From Pseudomonadota bacterium (lineage in GTDB: Bacteria; Pseudomonadota; Gammaproteobacteria; Xanthomonadales; Xanthomonadaceae): a stretch of DNA of 52,435 bases. Made by a program: the position numbers and the translations under genes. Every line of letters begins with the position of its first letter. Within the stretch, counting starts at the first letter, position 1. The stretch covers positions 1 to 52,435 of the forward strand of contig JAFEBV010000018.1 of the NCBI GenBank assembly GCA_018242485.1. Direction: 5' to 3'. This document shows positions 18,938 to 25,160 of this stretch, in pieces. The notes below the pieces were generated by a model that saw only the letters and a list, made by a program, of their open reading frames with translations, was not told where the DNA came from and ran no database searches.

Positions 18938-20677
18938 ATGACCATCTCCGTTTCCGATGCCCATGCAGGCATGCAGCTTGCCCGAGAGGGGCGCTTTGCC
19001 GAGGCGCTGCCACATCTGGAGCGCGCCCATAGCAACGCGCCAGCCGACGTGGCTTTGCTCAATGCCGTCGGCAATCTGCTGGTGTTGGCCGGACGCGGCG
19101 ACGAAGCGAACGAGCGCTATCGCATTGCGCACCGGCTGATTCCCTCCGACCTGCGCATGCTCTGCGGATGGGCGCGTATTTCATTGATGCTGGGCCTGCG
19201 CGAGCAGGCAGTGGATCTGTTCGAGCGTACGGTGGCCATCGATCCGCGCCACGCCTTCCCGGGCGGCTGGCTGGAGGACATCCTGCGGGAAGTCGCCGAC
19301 GCGGACATCGCTTGCGAGGTCGTGACCACCCTGGTCGGCCGCCGCCCCGAGCATGCAGGCCTGCGTGGCACGCTGGTGAAACTGCTCAAGGAACACCATC
19401 GTCCGGACGCCGCGCTGGCGACCCTCGAAGACTACGTCGCACGGCGTCCACGCGATGTCTGGGCGCATGCCGAACTCGCCGGACTGGCCACCGGACGCGG
19501 CGATCGGCAAGCGGCCGAAAGCCATTTCCGCGCGGCGCTGCAGCTGAATCCGAGCAATGCGGACGTGCTATGGGGCCTGGCCGAACTTTCCGGCTGGCGG
19601 CTCGACACGCGCATGTTCGAGGCCATCCGCCGGGCCATCGCCGCGAAACCGCCGATCCGTCCTCTCGCGCGACTGCACGAAACCCTCGCGCGGCATCACG
19701 ATCGCGCCGGCGAATTCGAGGTGGCCTGGCAGCACGCCGCACGAACCAACGCGCTGGCGATCGAGGCGGCGCCGGCGGGGCAACGCTACGACGCACGCCA
19801 GTACGAATGCCGCATCGACACGCTGATCGCCCACTGCACCCCCGCGCTGCTGGAGCGGCTGCGCGACACGGGCAACGACGATGTCCGCCCGGTGTTCGTG
19901 ATCGGACTGCCGCGCTCGGGCACCACTTTGATCGAGCGCATCCTCGCCGCCCACCCGAGCATCGTCGGCGTGGGCGAGCAACGTTTTGCGGAAATCGGGT
20001 GGAAACGCGCGCTGGCCGCAAGCGGCGATTCCTACGAAACGCTGTCGCCCGCAGCGGTCGCCGAGGCAGCCGGCTGGCACCTGCAGCGCTTGCTGCACTC
20101 CGCCTCCCACCTTGGCGTGGCCGCGGACGCCGAGCGCATCATCGACAAGATGCCCGACAACTACATGCTGGCTGGTTGGCTGGCGATGGCCTTTCCCCGC
20201 GCCAAATTCATCCATGTCCAGCGCGACCCGCGCGACGTGGCGGTGTCGTGCTGGTTCGCGCAATTTACCGACAGCACGAAATGGATCAACAACCTTCAGC
20301 ACATCGCCCATCGCATCGAACACCATCGACGCCTGCTTCGGCATTGGCGAACGGTGCTCGGCGAGCGACTCGTCGAAGTGCGATACGAGGATCTGGTGGC
20401 GGACGACGAACAGGAAATCCGCCGCGTGCTGGGCGCACTGGGCATGCCGTGGCATGCCGACGTTCTCGGCTTCGCCGACCGCGCCGGCTACGTGGCCACG
20501 GCCAGCCGCATGCAGGTACGCGAAGGGGTGCATGCGCGCAGTCTGGAACGCTGGCGCAACTATGCCGACGCCCTTGTGCCGGTGCGCGATCGACTGGATG
20601 CAGTTGCAATGCAGGATTCGCTCGACCTGCCCCCGCGCCATGGCGCGGCCAAACATCCGGAAGCGGCGACGGCGTAG
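18938..20677 (+). CDS. TPR-repeat sulfotransferase family protein
   Basis: The 579-residue protein has an N-terminal half of TPR-like helical repeats (for example AREGRFAEALPHLERAHSNAPADVALLNAVGNLL and ALQLNPSNADVLWGLAEL, residues about 5-220). A PAPS-dependent sulfotransferase domain begins with the 5'-phosphosulfate loop VFVIGLPRSGTTLIERIL near residue 320, and the 3'-phosphate region FIHVQRDPRDVAVSCWF lies near residue 425. It should transfer sulfate to an unknown peptide, glycan or small-molecule acceptor. The earlier in-frame start at 18719 overlaps the divergent 5'-nucleotidase, so ATG 18938 is preferred. A transposon is inserted 46 bp after the stop. Confidence 0.88.
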   Translation: MTISVSDAHAGMQLAREGRFAEALPHLERAHSNAPADVALLNAVGNLLVLAGRGDEANERYRIAHRLIPSDLRMLCGWARISLMLGLREQAVDLFERTVAIDPRHAFPGGWLEDILREVADADIACEVVTTLVGRRPEHAGLRGTLVKLLKEHHRPDAALATLEDYVARRPRDVWAHAELAGLATGRGDRQAAESHFRAALQLNPSNADVLWGLAELSGWRLDTRMFEAIRRAIAAKPPIRPLARLHETLARHHDRAGEFEVAWQHAARTNALAIEAAPAGQRYDARQYECRIDTLIAHCTPALLERLRDTGNDDVRPVFVIGLPRSGTTLIERILAAHPSIVGVGEQRFAEIGWKRALAASGDSYETLSPAAVAEAAGWHLQRLLHSASHLGVAADAERIIDKMPDNYMLAGWLAMAFPRAKFIHVQRDPRDVAVSCWFAQFTDSTKWINNLQHIAHRIEHHRRLLRHWRTVLGERLVEVRYEDLVADDEQEIRRVLGALGMPWHADVLGFADRAGYVATASRMQVREGVHARSLERWRNYADALVPVRDRLDAVAMQDSLDLPPRHGAAKHPEAATA

Positions 20678-20715
20678 CGCCCCATTCACGCCGACTGCCG
20701 TCGCGCAACGCGAAG

Positions 20716-20723
20716 GTCTCAAC
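20716..20723. repeat. Left 8-bp target-site duplication of the transposon
   Basis: GTCTCAAC occurs here and again at 23959-23966, directly outside the two ends of the element. IS1595-family transposases typically generate 8-bp duplications. Confidence 0.85.
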
Positions 20724-20726
20724 CCA

Positions 20727-20748
20727 TGCTTATACTATCAGTTGACAA
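20727..20748 (+). repeat. Left terminal inverted repeat
   Basis: This 22-bp sequence starts TGCTTATACTATC and ends GTTGACAA. It matches the right end with one mismatch (A/G at position 8). Its TTGACA is also the -35 box of the transposase promoter. Confidence 0.9.
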
Positions 20749-20770
20749 AACCATGAAGTTCGCGTACAGT
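20742..20770 (+). promoter_or_regulatory. Transposase promoter overlapping the left end
   Basis: A consensus -35 TTGACA (20742-20747) is followed after exactly 17 bp by TACAGT (20765-20770) as -10. Transcription would start at about 20777-20778, at or next to the ATG, so the transposase mRNA is probably leaderless. No Shine-Dalgarno sequence is visible. Confidence 0.65.
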
Positions 20771-20777
20771 TGTATAC

Positions 20778-21812
20778 ATGGACGAGAAACGGTTTCCGAC
20801 CAGTTTGCCCGAATTCCAGCGGCTTTTTCCGGATGACGCGGCGTGCGCGGCGTATCTGGAATCGCTGCGCTGGCCCGACGGCTTCGTCTGCGAACATTGC
20901 GGCGTGAAAGGCGATCCCTATCGATTCGACACGCGATCGTCTGTCGTGCTGCGCTGCCGGGCCTGCGGCAAGAATACGTCATTGACCGCCGGCACGGTGA
21001 TGGAGAAGACGCACCAGCCACTGTCCACGTGGTTCTGGGCGGCGTACCTGCTAACGACGCAGACGCCGGGCATGTCCGCCCTGCAATTCCAACGGCAACT
21101 AGGAATGGTGCGCTATGCCACCGCGCACGGCGTCCTGCATAAGCTGCGCGCAGGCATGGTGCGCCCCGAGCGCGATCCGATCGGCGGCGAATATCCTGTC
21201 GAAATCGACGAATGCCTGATCGGCGGCGCGACGCGCGGCAAGGGCCGTGGCGTGCACCACATGACGCGCGTGGTTGGCGCGATCGAAGTTCGCGCCCGCA
21301 AGGACGGTGAGGAACGTGCGGCGAAGTGGAAGGATTCTCACGAAGGTGGCATTCCGGTCAAGAAATTGGTCTACGCCGGTCGTCTGCGGCTTCGCGTGAT
21401 TCCAGCGAAGGATGCAAAAAGCCTGACGGCCTTTATCAAGGATGACGTTGCGACCGGCTCGTTGATTCGCACGGACGGACTGCCGGGCTACAAGGATTTG
21501 AAAGCGCTGGGCTATCGACATCATGCGCTGGCGCTCAATGGCGATCCGGACAAGGCCGAAGCTCACCTCCCCATGATCCACCTCGTTTTTTCGAATCTGA
21601 AAACGTGGTTGCTCGGCACCCATCACGGTCGGATCGAGCCGAAGCATCTGCAAGCGTACTTGAACGAGTACATGTTCCGGTTCAACCGGCGGTTTTACCC
21701 GATGACCGCGTTCCACTCGATCTTGGGCGTGGCGTGTCGCGTCCCGGCGCCGACGTACGCCCAGCTTTACTCGGGTGAGTGGACGCATCCGGGACTGGCG
21801 AAGGCTGCGTGA
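20778..21812 (+). CDS. IS1595-family transposase (ISXO2-like)
   Basis: The 344-residue protein has the IS1595 layout. An N-terminal zinc ribbon (Cys38, Cys41, Cys60, Cys63 in CEHCG and CRACG) with RWPDGFVC precedes a DDE-like ISXO2 domain. Asp144 is in VEIDECLIGG, Asp233 in IRTDGLPGY, and Asn274 and the conserved HH in FSNLKTWLLGTHHG. Glu297 is in YLNEYMFRFNRR. The full family length and all catalytic positions are present, so it looks active. It should catalyse cut-and-paste or replicative movement of the whole 3.2-kb element. Transcription probably starts at the ATG itself. Confidence 0.93.
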   Translation: MDEKRFPTSLPEFQRLFPDDAACAAYLESLRWPDGFVCEHCGVKGDPYRFDTRSSVVLRCRACGKNTSLTAGTVMEKTHQPLSTWFWAAYLLTTQTPGMSALQFQRQLGMVRYATAHGVLHKLRAGMVRPERDPIGGEYPVEIDECLIGGATRGKGRGVHHMTRVVGAIEVRARKDGEERAAKWKDSHEGGIPVKKLVYAGRLRLRVIPAKDAKSLTAFIKDDVATGSLIRTDGLPGYKDLKALGYRHHALALNGDPDKAEAHLPMIHLVFSNLKTWLLGTHHGRIEPKHLQAYLNEYMFRFNRRFYPMTAFHSILGVACRVPAPTYAQLYSGEWTHPGLAKAA

Positions 21813-21897
21813 AGTAGGCGTAGTCCTCGGCAAGGATTGCGTGATCTTTCTCGAACATACCGCGCATGCGATTGATGCGGTCAACTGAACTTAGAGC

Positions 21898-21902
21898 GGA
21901 GG
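21898..21902 (+). promoter_or_regulatory. Strong ribosome-binding site that fixes the methyltransferase start
   Basis: GGAGG lies 5 nt before ATG 21908. The longer frame beginning at 21866 has no comparable site and adds 14 residues outside the conserved domain. Confidence 0.7.
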
Positions 21903-21907
21903 ATTTC

Positions 21908-22909
21908 ATGGCTGGCAGCCTATCAAGACAGGGAAAGGCGGCGCAACTGACATCACTGGAGATTTGTAGTGGCGCAGGCGGGCAAGCGTTGGGGTTGGAG
22001 ATCGCGGGTTTTGAGCATTCCGGTTTGGTGGAGATCGAACCCGCTGCATGTGCGACTCTGAGACTCAATCGCCCGAAGTGGAATGTAGTCAATGGAGACC
22101 TCCACCATTTCGACGCTTCGCCGTACAAAGGGATTGACCTATTTGCCGGAGGCGTGCCATGCCCTCCCTTTTCCAAAGCAGGCAAACAGCTCGGGGCGGA
22201 TGACGAACGCGATCTGTTTCCTGTTGCGATCCGGCTGGTCAGTGAGTGCCGGCCAAAAGCGGTAATGCTCGAAAATGTCAGGGGGCTCATGGATGCCGTT
22301 TTTGACGACTACAGAAATAAGGTTGAGAAGCAGTTGAAAAAACTTGGGTACACGCCGGGCTGGCGATTGTTGAATGCGTCGGACTTTGGAGTATCGCAGT
22401 TGCGTCCGCGCGTGATTTTCGTGGCTATTCGGAAAGACATAGCAGGGCATTTCACTTGGCCCGCACCTCTTGACTCATCCGCCCCAACTGTTGGCGAGTT
22501 GTTGCATGACCTGATCGCAGCCAACGGCTGGATAGGTGCTGATCATTGGCGAGAGCGCGCGAACGCGATCGCACCTACTTTGGTTGGCGGTTCAAAAAAG
22601 CATGGCGGCCCTGACCTAGGCCCGACTCGCGCACGCAAAGCGTGGGCAACACTCGGGGTTGATGGCAAGGGATTGGCGGATGCCGCGCCTGCCCGTGAGT
22701 TCGTTGGCATGCCGCGCCTCACGACCAGAATGACCGCGCGTATTCAAGGATTTCCTGATAGTTGGGCGTTCGCCGGAAAGAAGACGGCAGCTTACCGGCA
22801 GATTGGTAATGCGTTTCCTCCGCCAGTTGCCGCCGCAGTTGGGTCGAAAATTGCCGCCGCCCTAAGTGCCGCCGCCAAGGGCTCTGGCAAGCTTAGGAGC
22901 GTCGCATGA
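21908..22909 (+). CDS. DNA (cytosine-5-)-methyltransferase
   Basis: The 333-residue protein has the ordered C5-methyltransferase motifs: I SLEICSGAGGQALGLEIAGF (about 15-35), IV GGVPCPPFSKAG with catalytic Cys85, VI MLENVRG (about 121-127), VIII QLRPR (164-168), and X QIGNAFPPPVA (about 298-308). The variable target-recognition stretch lies around residues 185-275. It should methylate cytosine in a short sequence that cannot be predicted here, protecting DNA from the nuclease encoded next. Its stop overlaps the HNH start (ATGA), so translation is probably coupled and methylase is made first. It starts 95 bp after the transposase, inside the transposon. Confidence 0.94.
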   Translation: MAGSLSRQGKAAQLTSLEICSGAGGQALGLEIAGFEHSGLVEIEPAACATLRLNRPKWNVVNGDLHHFDASPYKGIDLFAGGVPCPPFSKAGKQLGADDERDLFPVAIRLVSECRPKAVMLENVRGLMDAVFDDYRNKVEKQLKKLGYTPGWRLLNASDFGVSQLRPRVIFVAIRKDIAGHFTWPAPLDSSAPTVGELLHDLIAANGWIGADHWRERANAIAPTLVGGSKKHGGPDLGPTRARKAWATLGVDGKGLADAAPAREFVGMPRLTTRMTARIQGFPDSWAFAGKKTAAYRQIGNAFPPPVAAAVGSKIAAALSAAAKGSGKLRSVA

Positions 22910-23508
22910 GCAAGGGTGGCAGGGGAAACGGATCAAAGGCCAAGTTGCGCAGCTTCCTGACCGCGAATGTCGGTAAGGTATTTGACTCGGATACCTTGAG
23001 GGAGGTCGCGGATAGCAGCGAGTGGGCGAGGCGAATCCGTGAACTGCGGAACGAAGAAGGCTACAACATACACACCCACAACGACGATAGCTCGCTAAAA
23101 CCGGGCGAGTACAAACTTGTTGACCTGAAAATCCGGCCAGCATTCGCTCGTGGCATATCGAAAGAGACGCGGGCATTCGTGTTAGACCGCAATGGCTTCA
23201 CTTGTCAGATGTGTGGCGCTGTCGCCGGTGAGGCTCACCCTTACGATGACCAAGGCCGGAAGGTGCGGCTTCAAATTGGACATATCATCGACAAATCGAT
23301 GGGTGGAACGGACGACGCCACCAACTTGCGCGCTATCTGTTCCGTGTGCAATGAGGGAGCAAAGAACCTGACACTCCCTCGTCCGGATTGGCTGAAGTTG
23401 GGCGCGCAAATCAGGCGTGCGCCCGGCGATGTTCAAGTTCAAGCATTGGACTGGCTGATTCAGAAATACCCCAAGCAGGCGGCGGCAATTATCAAGAAGC
23501 ATGAGTAG
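22906..23508 (+). CDS. HNH endonuclease, probable restriction enzyme of the cassette
   Basis: The 200-residue protein has an N-terminal region (about 10-75) that looks like a winged-helix DNA-binding module. A Cys4-type HNH domain follows: Cys100 and Cys103 (FTCQMCG), His126 (LQIGHIIDKSMGG), Asn140 (DATNLRAIC), Cys145 and Cys148 (CSVCNEG). The position normally occupied by the last His is Asn149, making it an HNN-like variant. It overlaps the methyltransferase by 4 bp and the vsr gene by 8 bp. Position between methylase and Vsr suggests it is the restriction enzyme for the same site. A modification-dependent nuclease is the alternative. Confidence 0.82.
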   Translation: MSKGGRGNGSKAKLRSFLTANVGKVFDSDTLREVADSSEWARRIRELRNEEGYNIHTHNDDSSLKPGEYKLVDLKIRPAFARGISKETRAFVLDRNGFTCQMCGAVAGEAHPYDDQGRKVRLQIGHIIDKSMGGTDDATNLRAICSVCNEGAKNLTLPRPDWLKLGAQIRRAPGDVQVQALDWLIQKYPKQAAAIIKKHE

Positions 23509-23932
23509 AAAAAAAACTAGTGCGATTGGCCGCAGCGAAAACATGCGGCGCATCAGGAGTAAGGATACAAAGCCTGAGCTGATCGTTAGACAACTGCTCC
23601 GGCAATTGGGGTACGCCGGATATCGCGTGCACCGCCGCGACTTACCGGGCAAACCGGACGTCGCTTTTATCGGGCGAAGGAAGTCCGTGCTGATCCACGG
23701 ATGCTTCTGGCACGGCCACAACTGTAAAGAAGGGATTCGCGCGCCGAAATCGAACACAACTTATTGGCTGCCAAAGATCGAGCGCAACAGGCAACGTGAC
23801 CTTGCTCACTTGAAGGCGCTCGACAACCTTGCATGGAAGATTCTCACGATTTGGGAATGTGAGCTTCGAGACACGGCTCGTCTTCAAACGAGATTGTTGA
23901 CGTTCATGCGATCCGAAATACCGAATCGCTGA
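23501..23932 (+). CDS. vsr: Very short patch repair endonuclease (Vsr)
   Basis: The 143-residue protein is a standard Vsr. NMRRIRSKDTKPELIVRQLL comes first, then YRVHRRDLPGKPDVAFIGRRK with catalytic Asp53, and the zinc/His region IHGCFWHGHNC (residues 66-75). Vsr nicks at T:G mismatches that arise when 5-methylcytosine deaminates and starts repair to C:G, so it offsets mutations caused by the adjacent methyltransferase. It overlaps the HNH gene by 8 bp (ATGAGTAG). An A8 run at 23509-23516, codons 3-6, could be prone to slippage. The stop is immediately before the right inverted repeat, so the element has no spare DNA. Confidence 0.95.
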   Translation: MSRKKTSAIGRSENMRRIRSKDTKPELIVRQLLRQLGYAGYRVHRRDLPGKPDVAFIGRRKSVLIHGCFWHGHNCKEGIRAPKSNTTYWLPKIERNRQRDLAHLKALDNLAWKILTIWECELRDTARLQTRLLTFMRSEIPNR

Positions 23933-23934
23933 TG

Positions 23935-23956
23935 TTGTCAACTGATAGCATAAGCA
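23935..23956 (-). repeat. Right terminal inverted repeat
   Basis: The sequence TTGTCAAC...GCATAAGCA is the reverse complement of the left end with one mismatch. It begins 2 bp after the vsr stop. Confidence 0.9.
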
Positions 23957-23958
23957 CA

Positions 23959-23966
23959 GTCTCAAC
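23959..23966. repeat. Right 8-bp target-site duplication
   Basis: GTCTCAAC repeats the sequence at 20716-20723. It includes the reverse complement of the nadK stop codon (23962-23964), so insertion left nadK intact. Confidence 0.85.
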
Positions 23967-24732
23967 TCACGAACTGCTCGGCGATGATGCGCTCTTCGAG
24001 GTTGTGTTCGGGATCGAACAGCAAGGTCACCGCGTGCTCCTTCGATTCGCGTACGGTCACCTCGACCGCGTCGCGCACCTCGTGCGAATCGGCAGTGGCG
24101 CTCAGCGGCCGCTTGTCCGGATCGAGCACCTCAAAGCGCACCACGGTGTCGGCGCGCAGCACGGCGCCGCGCCAACGCCGCGGGCGGAACGCCGCAATGG
24201 GCGTGAGCGCGATCACGTTCGATCCCAGCGGCAGAATGGGTCCATGCGCGGAGAAGTTGTACGCGGTGCTGCCGGCCGGAGTGGCCACCAGCACGCCGTC
24301 GCAGACCAGTTCGTCCAGACGCACCCGGTCGTTGAGGTGGATACGCAGGTGCGCGGCCTGGCGCGTCTGCCGCAGCAGCGAGACTTCGTTGTAGGCCAGC
24401 GAGGTCACGCTCGCCCCCGATTCGCTGACCGCCTTCATCTCCAGCGGATGCAGGCGTGCCGGATGCGCGGCGGCGATGCGCTCGCGCAAACCCTCGCGTG
24501 CGTCGTGGTTCATCAGGAACCCGACCGTGCCCAGCTTCATGCCGTACACCGGCACCCCGCAGGGCCCATAGCGATGCAAGGTGCGCAGCATGAAACCATC
24601 GCCGCCGAGCACGCACAGCACATCGGCTTGATCCGGATCGTGGCGCCCGTGCAGGGCCTGTAGTTCGGCCAGCGCGGCTTGCGCCTCGGCGGCACGACTG
24701 GCGAGGAAGGCGATGCGCGGCGTCGTGGTCAT
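23962..24732 (-). CDS. nadK: NAD kinase
   Basis: The 256-residue protein carries the NAD kinase signatures: [18 protein letters not shown] with the GGDG loop near residues 42-46, [10 protein letters not shown] with the conserved Asn-Glu, and the glycine-rich [20 protein letters not shown] near residue 155. It phosphorylates NAD to NADP using ATP. The frame extends to 24789, but ATG 24732 ([12 protein letters not shown]) begins at the conserved fold. The transposon is inserted at its stop codon, which is preserved within the target duplication. Any native transcription terminator of nadK would now lie on the far side of the element. Confidence 0.95.
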   Translation of the reverse strand: MTTTPRIAFLASRAAEAQAALAELQALHGRHDPDQADVLCVLGGDGFMLRTLHRYGPCGVPVYGMKLGTVGFLMNHDAREGLRERIAAAHPARLHPLEMKAVSESGASVTSLAYNEVSLLRQTRQAAHLRIHLNDRVRLDELVCDGVLVATPAGSTAYNFSAHGPILPLGSNVIALTPIAAFRPRRWRGAVLRADTVVRFEVLDPDKRPLSATADSHEVRDAVEVTVRESKEHAVTLLFDPEHNLEERIIAEQFVS

Positions 24733-25160
24733 CGGCGGCTCCGTGACATGGTCGCCAGCATAGCAATGCCGAAGCATGTTTCGACGCATCGCAAGGCAAC
24801 CGGACTACCCGTCATGGATCGCCTCTCCCTCCAGGACAGGCAGGAACGCCGAAAGCACGGCGGGTGAGGAAACGCAGTGCCCGATCGCAGCTTGCTTTGC
24901 GCATCCCTCTCCCGGCCCTGCGGGCCACCCTCTCCCACGAGGGGAGAGGGAAAATCGCCGCCTCGCAACCAACCGTCGTCGCGGCGCGGATCAAGGGCTT
25001 CCGAACATTCCCGCGATCGTGCCCGGCCACGCGCAGAGCGCGTGGCGTTCGTGCGGATGCGAATCGGTGGCTCGCAAGCAATCCCGCCTTTTGCCCGGCC
25101 ACGCGCAGGGCGCGTGGCGTTCGTGCGGATGCGAACCGGTGGCTGGCAAGCAATCCGCAC
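24733..25160. repeat. Gene-free spacer with REP-like and tandem repeats
   Basis: No convincing gene lies between nadK and NAD-GDH. The spacer holds REP-like blocks (CCTCTCCCTCCAGG...GGCGGGTGAGG at about 24822-24868 and CCCTCTCCCGGCCC...CCACGAGGGGAGAGGG at about 24904-24950). Two direct copies of a 66-bp sequence start at 25021 and 25093 (period 72, few mismatches, each GCCCGGCCACGCGCAG...CAAGCAATCC). Short frames on both strands over this area are products of the repeats. Confidence 0.7.

Larger units (their letters stand above)
20724..23958 (+). mobile_element. IS1595-family transposon carrying an R-M/Vsr cassette
   Basis: The element of about 3.2 kb is bounded by 22-bp inverted repeats (20727-20748 and 23935-23956, 21 of 22 identical, core TGCTTAT...GTTGACAA) and by an 8-bp direct repeat GTCTCAAC. 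Besides the transposase it contains three overlapping genes on the same strand: a 5-methylcytosine methyltransferase, an HNH nuclease and a Vsr endonuclease. Base composition of the cargo is visibly lower in G+C than the flanking genes. The element lies between the sulfotransferase gene and the 3' end of nadK. Only 2-3 nt separate each inverted repeat from the duplication (CCA left, CA right), a one-base asymmetry. Passenger genes are known in some IS1595 members; whether this combination is described cannot be decided here. Confidence 0.9.

Noticed and set aside
24812..25153. Short frames encoding repeated RIRTNATR/RFASARTPRALRVAG units
   Set aside because: They are produced by the 72-bp period DNA repeat and REP-like blocks; no start signal or domain supports translation.
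25021..25158. Possible CRISPR array
   Set aside because: There are only two units of about 66 bp separated by 6 bp, no spacer-repeat pattern, and no cas genes in the window.
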